Source: Actinocrispum wychmicini (GTDB lineage Bacteria > Actinomycetota > Actinomycetes > Mycobacteriales > Pseudonocardiaceae). From it: 64,000 bases of DNA. The notes under the pieces are model-generated. The model was given only the letters and a program-made list of their open reading frames with translations, was not told the origin of the DNA and did not search any database. Location: NCBI RefSeq assembly GCF_004345645.1, contig NZ_SLWS01000007.1, forward strand, positions 124,001 to 188,000, read 5' to 3'. Both the position numbers and the translations under genes were made by a program. This document shows, one piece after another, positions 19,878 to 27,855 of the stretch (its first letter is position 1; each line of letters begins with the position of its first letter).

Positions 19878-20525
19878 TCAGCCCGGTGTGCTGAGGACAG
19901 CCCACGGTGACCAGGTGGATCCAGTCCAATGCCGTTCGTAGCGTGTCACTTGATCACTACCGTATACGACAATCTGCGGGCGCCAAGTGTTGTCACCATT
20001 CACCGTCACACTACTCGTCGCGTATCCACCCATCGGGCGCCAGCCGGTCCACGGACCTCCTGGCACGAACTGCTCGGTGTAGTAAACTCCATGGTCGGAC
20101 CCTACGCAGAACAGAGATTTCCGGCCATCAAGCCAATGCAGTGTAGCGCAGCCGTAAGCGCAGATGATCAGGATTTCATTACCATTTGGGTCTCGGTAGA
20201 CGCACGTCGTATCATGCTCGCCCGAACGTTGAGCCTGACTCGAAAGTTCAGTGGTCCCTTCGTAGATCTTGTAGTCGCTGCCGGCCAGCACCTGGATGGT
20301 TGCGTTCTGCTCGTCGACATGGGAACTGTATTGGCCGCATCTCTGTAATCCCCCGTACGAACCCTTGTTGATAGGTGAATTGTACGCCGGGCCGTTACAT
20401 GATGGCGGCACGTTACGAGTCCCGGTGGCCTGTGCTGCACTGACACTGGTAACGAACCCGGATGTCACCATGATGATCATTACCAAGGTCTGTCGCGCGC
20501 GACGCATCGACTTTATCCATGCCAT
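19878..20525 (-). CDS. Secreted hypothetical protein (215 aa)
   Basis: The ATG at 20525 follows GGGGACGATTGC. The signal peptide is MAWIKSMRRARQTLVMIIMV, cut near VSAAQA. The mature part carries six cysteines (PPSCNG, QRCGQYS, TTCVYRD, IICAYGC, LFCVGSD) and Trp/Gly-rich strands (GGPWTGWRPMGGYATSS, HWTGSTWSPWAVLSTPG) like one or two blades of tectonin/PLL-type lectin propellers. A carbohydrate-binding extracellular role is an inference. Start choice is firm: upstream codons (to 20654) look non-coding and overlap a perfect hairpin. It is transcribed in the same direction as the secreted genes at 20781-25090, but the gap makes co-transcription unclear. Confidence 0.7.
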   Translation of the reverse strand: MAWIKSMRRARQTLVMIIMVTSGFVTSVSAAQATGTRNVPPSCNGPAYNSPINKGSYGGLQRCGQYSSHVDEQNATIQVLAGSDYKIYEGTTELSSQAQRSGEHDTTCVYRDPNGNEILIICAYGCATLHWLDGRKSLFCVGSDHGVYYTEQFVPGGPWTGWRPMGGYATSSVTVNGDNTWRPQIVVYGSDQVTRYERHWTGSTWSPWAVLSTPG

Positions 20526-20555
20526 GCAATCGTCCCCTTCAAACAGAGTCTGTTC

Positions 20556-20595
20556 CCGCCGCACCATCCTGACCGCAGTCAGGATGGTGCGGCGG
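20556..20595. terminator. Perfect 18-bp hairpin upstream of the 20525 gene
   Basis: CCGCCGCACCATCCTGAC (20556-20573) pairs perfectly with 20578-20595 across a four-base CGCA loop. It lies 31 bases before the ATG of the reverse-strand gene. There is no U tract on either side. It may be the terminator of a lost neighbouring gene or a leader hairpin of the 20525 gene. Confidence 0.55.
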
Positions 20596-20780
20596 CATGG
20601 CTCAGGTTCGACGGCGAGGGTGGCAGCATGGAACGCGACGGCATCGGCCGTCACATCGCGGCCCCTCGTCTTATCCGCTGAGCTTCGACTCCTGTTTCGG
20701 CTACCTTGAAACCATGTTATTCACCGACGATCTGCCAGCCGCAGCAGAGATCAATCGACGCTGGCGGCTGGACATTTCCG

Positions 20781-21305
20781 TTACGCGCAAGTGCCCCCGT
20801 GGTCGACACGCCATCCGGTGAAGATGCCGGAGTCACCGTGGTTGCAGTAGTACTGGCCGTCGGTTCCATATACCCGGAGGTATCCCGTGGTGGGGTATGG
20901 GTGGCCGTAGCCGAATCCGGTCGCGTAGAAGAAGATTCCGCCGCCGTGCGAGTTGGCTTTGCCGCCCAGGGACTCCCACGGGTCGCAGTGTTCCTGGAAG
21001 CAGTCGGCCGCGTAGAGCTCCCAGTCGCTGCCGACCACGATCCGCTGGTTCAGCGTGCCGCTCTGGTTCCCCCACACCAGGTAGTTGTTTTGGTAGTACT
21101 CGCCGGAGCTCTCCTGGGCGATCCAGTGCTGGCCGTTCATCCGGCAGCCGGCGTAGCTGTTGCCACCCGGGACGGCCGGGCCGATCAGGATCGTCGTCGA
21201 GCCGGCCGGGCAGCCCTGGATCGCGGTCGCCGCGGGTGCGGTGACCACTCCCAGCAGGGCGGCCAGGGCCACCAGCATGGTCAGAATCCGGTGTCTTGTT
21301 TTCAC
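20781..21305 (-). CDS. Small secreted protein coupled to the SGNH hydrolase gene
   Basis: The GTG at 21305 overlaps the TGA of the upstream hydrolase gene (GTGA), with AAGGA 7-8 bases before it, so translation is coupled. The signal peptide VKTRHRILTMLVALAALLGV is cut near ATAIQG. The mature 145 residues hold six cysteines and aromatic strands (GQHWIAQESSGEYYQNNYLV, YAADCFQEHCDPWESLG, GQYYCNHGDSGIFTGW), suggesting a compact disulfide-linked extracellular fold. No family is recognised. Constant co-translation suggests a partner, inhibitor or accessory subunit of the hydrolase. Confidence 0.75.
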   Translation of the reverse strand: MKTRHRILTMLVALAALLGVVTAPAATAIQGCPAGSTTILIGPAVPGGNSYAGCRMNGQHWIAQESSGEYYQNNYLVWGNQSGTLNQRIVVGSDWELYAADCFQEHCDPWESLGGKANSHGGGIFFYATGFGYGHPYPTTGYLRVYGTDGQYYCNHGDSGIFTGWRVDHGGTCA

Positions 21306-24300
21306 GGCAGTCCTTTCTTCAGTGCGTCTGTCAGCAGCCCGGCGTAAGTTGCCGCGCCTTCGACCATGGGATGGAACGACTGCTGGCTGAGTGGGAACGG
21401 CGGGATTTCCGCATGGGTACGGTCGAGAGTCAGGCCGTTGATCTGCGGTGCGGGCCCGCACGCCGCTTTGCCCTGGAACGCGGCGAGGCTGCTCAGGTAG
21501 GTCACCGGTTGTCCCTGCTGGCGGAGTGACGCGACCATGGCCTCGTAGTCGCGGTCGATCTCGTGCGCCATGTCCGCGAACCACGCGATGGCCTTGGCGC
21601 CGTAGATCGAGGTGCAGGTCTCGTGGGGGGCCTCGCCGGACACCATCAACACCGGATAGCCCATCAGCACGATCTTCGCGTTGGGCGCCCGGTTGTGGAT
21701 CTCGGTGAGCACACTGGACACCTGCTGGACCACGTAGCCGCGGATGAGTTGGGGCTCGTAGTGGGCGAGGTCCTGGGGATCGGAACCCATGACCGCGTCC
21801 GGGCAGGAGTTCTTGGCGCAGAACTCGATCAGCTCGGAGAAACGCGCGTCGTTCCCGCCGATGGTCAACGTGACCAGGGTCGTGTTCGCGTCGAGGTACC
21901 CCTGGTCGAACTGGGCGCCCTCGTTGTTCTCGCCTGTGCCTGTGGTGTCGCCCACGCCGACGGTGGTCGAGTGGCTGCACGCCGTTATGTGGTAGTCGAG
22001 CGAGGGATCAAGCGCGTCCGCACGCGCCCCGATGGTCGAACCACTGTCCGGAAGGGACGCTTGCCGGGACCACGCGTGCGACGAACGGTGGCATGCGTCG
22101 AACACGCCGCCGTCGCTGGCGATGTGGTTGGACGCGCGGTCGTAGTCGCCCGCGCCCTCGCCGCCGGTGTACGAGTCGCCGAGGACCACGATCTGGTTCG
22201 CCGGCTTGCCGGGCAACGGCTGGAACGCCACGGCGTCCCAGGCGATGTCCATCGCGCCGGGCTCGATGCCGGTCGACTTCGGGATGATGTTCGACAGGGT
22301 GACGCTCGGGGTTCCGGTGAAGTGGAAGGCGCCCAGCGAATGCCACGACCCGGGCTGGGGTTTGCGCTGGGCGTCGAGGTAATTGCCCTCGACCACCGTC
22401 CGCATGGGTGGCGTGTTGCTGTCCGTGCCCCCGACGGTGTACGCGGCCTGCGGGGTCTCGGCGCCGTGGTCGGGGACGTAGACCAGGACCCGGGCCCAGC
22501 TGTTGAGTTGCTGGTTGAGTGTCCACGTGCCGGTCACCCGGTGGGTCACCTCCCCTGCAGGCCAGACGTGCGAGAACCAGAAGTGCCCGCCGAACCCGGT
22601 GTCCAACTGGTGGAAGTCGATCTTGGCGGGGTAGTGGTTGGTGCTGTCCGCCGGGAAGGTGAACGTGAGACTTCCCCTGTTGGTCCATGACTTGGCGCAC
22701 CCGTTCTGGGTCCTCACGTCCGCTGGGACGTCGTCGACGATCAGCGCGTTCGACGGCAGTGGCGCCGTCGCGCACACGGGGTTGTAGAAATGGGTCGCTG
22801 CTGGTTCGGGCGCGCCGGGCAGGTAGCGAAGCACCTGTGTGCCCAGTGTGGCCGGGTTTGGCTGCCAGGTCGCCGAGGTGTGCCAGTAGCAGGCGAGGTC
22901 GTCGCGCTGGCAGTGGCTGCCGTGGTCGCTGGGGAAGTTGCCCGGTTTGTGGATTTTGGTCATGTCGCACTGGTTGGCGGCCGGCTGGCAGAACGTGCCC
23001 ACCGGTGGGAGTTGCGGCGCCTGTGACCAGGTGGCGGTGGTGAACGAGTCGTGGTAGTTGCCGTTGACGTAGTCGTAGCGGACGAGCGAGTGGCGCGCGA
23101 ACCCGATGATCCGCTCGGGGTAGCTCCAGTCCGCGGGGTGTTTGGCGTCGTTGCACCGGCCGTTCGGGTCCTGGTATTTGGGGAGGCACGTGGTGGTGCC
23201 ATCCAGGAACCCGCCGCGGTCCGGGGCGAGGTCCTCGTTGGCGACGTTGTTGCTCCAGCCCAGCCCGTAAGCGTCCGATTTGCTGAACGGGTCGGTCCGG
23301 TCATTCAACTTGTGGTACCCGGAGTTGTACGCCCACAACGCGTACCACCAGTTCTCCAGGTACTGCGGATCGCCGTTGTTCACGACGATGCCCAGTTGCT
23401 TGAGCTGGTTCCACTTGTCCTGCAAGACCTGCAGACCGGCCGCGACGTTCGCGGCGTAGTCGACGGTGAGCGCGATCTGCTGGGTCTGCGTATAGACAGT
23501 CTCGCCCTTGCGCATGCCGGTGGTGACCTGGGCCGCCCCGTAACCGCAGTCCACGTTGTCGAAGACCACGCCGCCACTGCCGTAGAACCCGCCCTGCTCG
23601 AAGTTCCCGCTCTCCCCGTCTGTCACGTGTGGACTGGCCTGCCACATGTTCGACTCCTGCGCCAGCACGCCCAGCATGATTTGGGCCGGCACCTGGCCGC
23701 CGCCGACCAGCGGGTGCGACGGGAACAGCCCCTGCGGGGTGTACGCGGGCAGGTTGCTGCCGTTCCAGCCAGCGGGGCGGGACTCGGTCAGCGCGCCCTG
23801 CACAGCGAGGTCCGCCGCCCACTCGGCCATCTGCGTAGTGGGTTGCAGCGACTGGATCTTCGGGTCGTTACGCGGGATCGCGCAGACCCGGTCAGGGTCG
23901 GTCGTGTCGTTGCCCGGAGGAACCGCCGCAGGCGTGGCAGCGCCAGGTTGGACCGTGAACGCGTAGCGCTTACCGGAGTCCAAGACAGTCAGGCCGACCC
24001 CGATCGGCTGTGCGTCCAGGGAAGCGCCGGTCATGTGCACGTCGCCGGCTTCCTCAGTGCCACTCGTCGCGCTGGTCACGACCGCGAGCCCGTCGGTGGA
24101 CGGTTCGGCGTCTACCGCGGCCGCGACCGTACGCCACGTCGATGGCACCTTGACTTGTGTCGCTTGTGGACCGGTCAGGTACGTCGTCCCAGCCACGGTG
24201 TGCAGTCGCACCGACCTGGCGGGGGCCGAGCCGACGACATGGTCCACGGTACCGGCGAACCGGTGCAGCCCAACGGTATCGCCCGTCTGTACCTCGTAAT

Positions 24301-25090
24301 TGATCGCGCCGTCCCGGTCGATACCCAGCCGGAACGGGACGGCGTCCTGGTCGGCGAGCACGACGGGCCTGCCCGATCCGCCGATCGCCACCAGGCTGTC
24401 ACCCTGGGCCGCGACGACTCCACTGGCAGTCGGGATGGCGGACGTGATCTGCCCGGCCACGTCCACCCGCGCGGTCACTGTGGCCGTGGTCGCGTCGACA
24501 GTGATCAGCCTTGACACGTAAAGGTTTCCCCTCATCAGGTTCTGGGTCAGCACGGCCTGCTCGCCGACACCGCACCCAGGGTTGTAGTACGCCAGGGACA
24601 CCCCGTCCGCCAGCGTCGTGACCGCCCCGGTGTCCAGGTCGATGATCGCGGCGACACCACCGGAATGGAATCCGTCCTCGGAGTTGGCTGCCTGTCTTGG
24701 CGCGTACACGACCACGGCTCGTCGTCCCGACGTGGTCACACAGGAGTTCCCGATCCACTGGTCCACATCGGACCCAGGGACGCCCAGGCTCGCGACCGTA
24801 CGCCAGGTGTAGCCAGTGCGCCGGTCAGCGGCCAGGACGTGCAGGCCGGTCGCGTCGCCGTCCGTGGTCACCACGCGGTCGGTGGATGTCCGCCAGCCGG
24901 CCGCGAGTTCGGTGCCTGGTACCGACGTCACGGTCGCCGGTGGTGGTGCAGGTGCTGCGGCGGCGGTCACCGGCAGGCCGGCAGCCAAGGCGAAGACACA
25001 GCCCAGAACCCAGAGTCGACGTGCCATCGCACTGACCGGCGTCGTGGGCATGGCGCCGACGGCAATCAGGGCCGCGGCTGCACTTCTCAT
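21302..25090 (-). CDS. Large secreted transglycosylase-like / SGNH hydrolase protein
   Basis: This 1262-residue exported protein has a signal (ARRLWVLGCVFALAAGLPVT, cut near AAAAP). An N-terminal half rich in short beta strands is probably a propeller. A lysozyme/transglycosylase-like segment near residue 480 (IMLGVLAQESNMWQASPHVT, then CGYGAAQVTTGM) holds a Glu in the QES position. A linker domain with strand pairs follows. The C-terminal SGNH hydrolase starts near residue 950 (VVLGDSYTGGEGAGDY block I; TLTIGGNDARF block III; QQSFHPMVEG block V). It may act on cell wall or surface esters. The start is unsure: ATG 25090 (MRSAAAAL) has GAAGGG 11 bases upstream, while ATG 25027 gives the cleaner signal peptide. 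It is the first gene of a two-gene operon with 20781-21305. Confidence 0.8.
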   Translation of the reverse strand: MRSAAAALIAVGAMPTTPVSAMARRLWVLGCVFALAAGLPVTAAAAPAPPPATVTSVPGTELAAGWRTSTDRVVTTDGDATGLHVLAADRRTGYTWRTVASLGVPGSDVDQWIGNSCVTTSGRRAVVVYAPRQAANSEDGFHSGGVAAIIDLDTGAVTTLADGVSLAYYNPGCGVGEQAVLTQNLMRGNLYVSRLITVDATTATVTARVDVAGQITSAIPTASGVVAAQGDSLVAIGGSGRPVVLADQDAVPFRLGIDRDGAINYEVQTGDTVGLHRFAGTVDHVVGSAPARSVRLHTVAGTTYLTGPQATQVKVPSTWRTVAAAVDAEPSTDGLAVVTSATSGTEEAGDVHMTGASLDAQPIGVGLTVLDSGKRYAFTVQPGAATPAAVPPGNDTTDPDRVCAIPRNDPKIQSLQPTTQMAEWAADLAVQGALTESRPAGWNGSNLPAYTPQGLFPSHPLVGGGQVPAQIMLGVLAQESNMWQASPHVTDGESGNFEQGGFYGSGGVVFDNVDCGYGAAQVTTGMRKGETVYTQTQQIALTVDYAANVAAGLQVLQDKWNQLKQLGIVVNNGDPQYLENWWYALWAYNSGYHKLNDRTDPFSKSDAYGLGWSNNVANEDLAPDRGGFLDGTTTCLPKYQDPNGRCNDAKHPADWSYPERIIGFARHSLVRYDYVNGNYHDSFTTATWSQAPQLPPVGTFCQPAANQCDMTKIHKPGNFPSDHGSHCQRDDLACYWHTSATWQPNPATLGTQVLRYLPGAPEPAATHFYNPVCATAPLPSNALIVDDVPADVRTQNGCAKSWTNRGSLTFTFPADSTNHYPAKIDFHQLDTGFGGHFWFSHVWPAGEVTHRVTGTWTLNQQLNSWARVLVYVPDHGAETPQAAYTVGGTDSNTPPMRTVVEGNYLDAQRKPQPGSWHSLGAFHFTGTPSVTLSNIIPKSTGIEPGAMDIAWDAVAFQPLPGKPANQIVVLGDSYTGGEGAGDYDRASNHIASDGGVFDACHRSSHAWSRQASLPDSGSTIGARADALDPSLDYHITACSHSTTVGVGDTTGTGENNEGAQFDQGYLDANTTLVTLTIGGNDARFSELIEFCAKNSCPDAVMGSDPQDLAHYEPQLIRGYVVQQVSSVLTEIHNRAPNAKIVLMGYPVLMVSGEAPHETCTSIYGAKAIAWFADMAHEIDRDYEAMVASLRQQGQPVTYLSSLAAFQGKAACGPAPQINGLTLDRTHAEIPPFPLSQQSFHPMVEGAATYAGLLTDALKKGLP

Positions 25091-25499
25091 ACGCCATGAA
25101 GCCCTTCGAGAAGTCAAAGTGGGCATACTTTCCGTCCATGTGTTCTGCGGTAGCGAACCGGCACCCTGACCTGCCTCTCCGGCCAAGCTCTCGGCTACCA
25201 GGTCCGCGACGACTTGGGCCGCTGGTGCCGATCTCTTCCCTTTCTATGCGGCGAAGACGTCACGCTGTACGGCGCTGTAACCGTTTCGGCTGTGCTCGAA
25301 GTCCAGTTGGTAAGTGCATCCGCCCACACACCCCCTTCTGTCCCGACTCCCCACACCCCAGCGTGACGGCCTCGATGTAAATGGCCAGGTCACGAGAATT
25401 GCCAGAGCCGAGATAGAAATCCACCCTTTTGTGTCCTGGCACAACAGGCTTGACACGGGCACACTGGAAGGCATAACCACGCTCGGGGGAGCGGCGAGG
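25091..25499. other. Divergent intergenic region
   Basis: The 409 bases lie between the reverse hydrolase operon and the forward ArsR-type gene. Frames run into it from both genes but lack family likeness. No repeat, operator or clear promoter was found by eye. Confidence 0.3.
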
Positions 25500-26507
25500 T
25501 TGCTGATCCATTTCACCCGGGAGGATCTGGCACGCACCCGAATATCGGGCAGCCCGGACTCTCTCTGGGAACTTGTGCTGAGCCTGCACCGACTCCAACG
25601 ACCACGCCCCACGGCCAGCCCCGGCCCGCTCGCCCCGGCCGACGTCCTGCGGTGGCGGGCCAACACCCTGACCGGCCTGTCCGGTCATGCCCTCGGCCGC
25701 CGGGTGCGCGACCACCTGCTGCCGTTGACGCCGATCTCCTCCTACTTCCCCGATTTCCTCACCCCGCACACCGGCCTGCAGGGTCTGGAGCCCGGCCTGG
25801 ACACCCTGCTGGCCACCCCACGATCGCGGATCGGACGGGAACTGGACGAACTGACCACCCGCAGCGGAGCCCCCAGTTGGGGCAGCGACCTCGCCACCGG
25901 TGACGCCCAGGCCCTGCACCTGCTCGGCAACACGATCCGCGACTACTTCACCACCACGCTCGCCCCCACCTGGCCCACCATCCAAGCCCAGGCCACCACC
26001 GAACACACCCGCCTCACCGGCATCCTCGCCACCCACGGCATCGACGCCATGCTGGCCAACCTGCTCCCCACCACCACCTGGCACCCCAGCGACCAGGTCC
26101 TGGAATTCCCCTATCCCATGACCCACACCGTTCACCTGCACGGCCGGGGACTGACCCTGATCCCGTCCTGGTTCTGCTCTCCCATGCCCGTCGTGCTGGT
26201 CGACCTCGCGCTACCGCCGGTCCTGGTCTACCCCCTCACCCACACCCCACCACCAGCCACCGACCCGCACGCCCTGGCCAAACTCATCGGCCCCACCCGC
26301 GCCAAAATCCTGCTCGCCATCACCACCGCCACCCCCACCCGCGCCATCCAACACCGCACCGGGATCTCAGCCTCACAACTGTCTCGCCACGCCGCCGTCC
26401 TGCGTGACAACAACCTCATCACCGAAGCCCGCCACGCCGGCCACACCTTCTACACCCGCACCCCACTCGGCCACACCCTCACCAACGGCCAGCAGACAAC
26501 GGCGTAG
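25500..26507 (+). CDS. ArsR-type winged-helix regulator (long form with N-terminal DUF5937-like part)
   Basis: The likely start is TTG at 25500, with GGGGGAG about 9 bases upstream, giving LLIHFTREDLARTRISGSPD, the normal beginning of this family. The long N-terminal domain (about 240 residues, SLWELVLSLHRLQRP to VLEFPYPMTHTVHL) is followed by a wHTH at the C-terminus (LIGPTRAKILLAITTATPTR, TGISASQLSRHAAVLRDNNL) and a wing (ARHAGHTFYTRTPLGHTL). Such proteins act as repressors of adjacent transporter or resistance genes. Here no obvious target follows. A relative, 38426-39400, is divergent from an MFS gene. Confidence 0.8.
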   Translation: MLIHFTREDLARTRISGSPDSLWELVLSLHRLQRPRPTASPGPLAPADVLRWRANTLTGLSGHALGRRVRDHLLPLTPISSYFPDFLTPHTGLQGLEPGLDTLLATPRSRIGRELDELTTRSGAPSWGSDLATGDAQALHLLGNTIRDYFTTTLAPTWPTIQAQATTEHTRLTGILATHGIDAMLANLLPTTTWHPSDQVLEFPYPMTHTVHLHGRGLTLIPSWFCSPMPVVLVDLALPPVLVYPLTHTPPPATDPHALAKLIGPTRAKILLAITTATPTRAIQHRTGISASQLSRHAAVLRDNNLITEARHAGHTFYTRTPLGHTLTNGQQTTA

Positions 26508-26607
26508 ACGGGTCGGGCCCGTCCCTTCTCGGCGCTCCACACGCGCCCGTAGATACGCGACCAAGCTCCGGCCTTGCGGGACGTTGACCTCAAACTCGAC
26601 GCAGGAG

Positions 26608-26640
26608 GGTTACCGGATAAGGGACCATTATCCGGTAACC
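26608..26640. repeat. Perfect 13-bp inverted repeat with 7-base spacer
   Basis: GGTTACCGGATAA (26608-26620) and TTATCCGGTAACC (26628-26640) are exact reverse complements around GGGACCA. It lies about 100 bases after the regulator stop and is AT-richer than its surroundings. No U tract follows, so a recombination or operator site is as likely as a terminator. It separates the ArsR-type gene from the decayed membrane-protein/recombinase junction. Confidence 0.6.
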
Positions 26641-26781
26641 TGATCCACATCGAGGAACGGCGACCAGCCGGAACTGTGACCTTCAGAGCTTATGGCGCTG
26701 AATCTTCGGCGGCTTGTGGCGGACGTCCGAGGACGTTGCGGCGGATCGTTCCACGACTTACTCCGACGAGAGCGTTGTAGC

Positions 26782-27426
26782 TTAGCGTGGCGTTCTGTTC
26801 ACGCGCAGGACACGCCCTCGGCTGGCCCATGGCAGGCCGAGGCGTTGTCCCGTTCGCTGCATCGTGGTCTGCACCATCGCGCTGGCCATGATAAGCATCC
26901 ACGCGCCGGGCTGTATTTCGTCGCGGGAATACAACCCGGGACCTTCCGGAAACTTGACGAAACTAAGTATTTCTGCAACAACCAGGATGAACGCAAAGAA
27001 GACTACCCAAGTCAGGCACACCTTGTACACTGTCTCGCCCATGGCTTTGAGGTCCGGGTCCGTTGACCGGAGCAATACGGGGAAGAGAAGCAGGAGGGCG
27101 AGCATCACGGCGGTGCCGAGGCCGAGCAACGGCGCAAGCCACTGGGTCACCTCCACCTTCACGCCGTCCACCCCGGTGGCGACCGCCCTCGCCAACGGGT
27201 GGAACAGGTTGAAGGTGAGCGTCACCTGCGCCGTCTGAACGCCGGAGGACCTGTCGGTCCAATACCCCGACCCAATCGGCAGGAAGTTCGCCGCGATGAA
27301 AGACCCCGCTGCGACGACGACCCCCGACCATGTCGAAGGCCACCACGGGGCCCGGCGCGCGTGGTGGCTTCGTCGGGGGATGGTGCACGGGATGATCGGG
27401 TACACGGCTGCTGGGCGTCCGGTCAT
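26782..27426 (-). pseudogene. Membrane protein, N-terminus probably replaced
   Basis: The frame holds three hydrophobic segments (SGVVVAAGSFIAANFLPIGS, LGLGTAVMLALLLLFPVLLR, VCLTWVVFFAFILVVAEILS) in an otherwise coherent protein ending GLPWASRGRVLRVNRTPR. The part before the first segment (MTGRPAAVYPIIPCTIPRRS) is basic and unlike the rest. It overlaps the head of the recombinase fragment on the other strand, so the true N-terminus seems lost at a junction near 27400. Function unknown. The family was not recognised. Confidence 0.45.
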
Positions 27427-27490
27427 CGGTGGAGTCGAGAAACGGCGGACGGAGTTGCAATCGGGTGCGGGCCAGCGTCCGCACCGTCGC

Positions 27491-27820
27491 GCGACCACCG
27501 ACCCCAAGGACATCTGCCCGGACACCCAACGGGCCCGCCTCGGCTACGACCGCGCCCGCATCCTGCTCGCCCACTACGGCGACGGGCTACGGCTGCACCA
27601 ACTGCGCCACTCCTCAGCCACCCACCTCGGCAACGCCAACGTCTCCGCCAACGTCATCATGACCAATACCGGACACAAGTCCCTGCGATCAGTGCAGCGC
27701 TACGTCAAACCCGGCCTCGCAGCCGTCCACGAAGCCACCGAACTGCTGTCCAGCCCCCGTCGACGCGGCCAAACGCCAGGTCAGCAGCCCGTCGAGCGGC
27801 TACTTTGCACCTGGCCGTAG
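27491..27820 (+). pseudogene. Tyrosine recombinase C-terminal fragment
   Basis: This frame reads RARLGYDRARILLAHYGDGL, LHQLRHSSATHLGNANVSAN and VIMTNTGHKSLRSVQRYVKP. That includes the RxxxH box (LRHSSATHLG), the H/R of box III (GHKSLRS) and the Tyr of RYVKPG, typical of tyrosine-recombinase catalytic ends. The N-terminal two thirds are missing: upstream codons overlap the reverse membrane-protein gene. It ends AVHEATELLSSPRRRGQTPG. It resembles the element-type recombinases that travel with DUF6262 proteins. Confidence 0.7.
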
Positions 27821-27855
27821 CTATAGGAGTCCAAGGCCGGATCGGTGCACTCCTG

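Noticed and set aside
23051..24514. Forward 487-codon frame over the SGNH hydrolase gene
   Set aside because: Antisense shadow; the reverse frame has a signal peptide and catalytic blocks.
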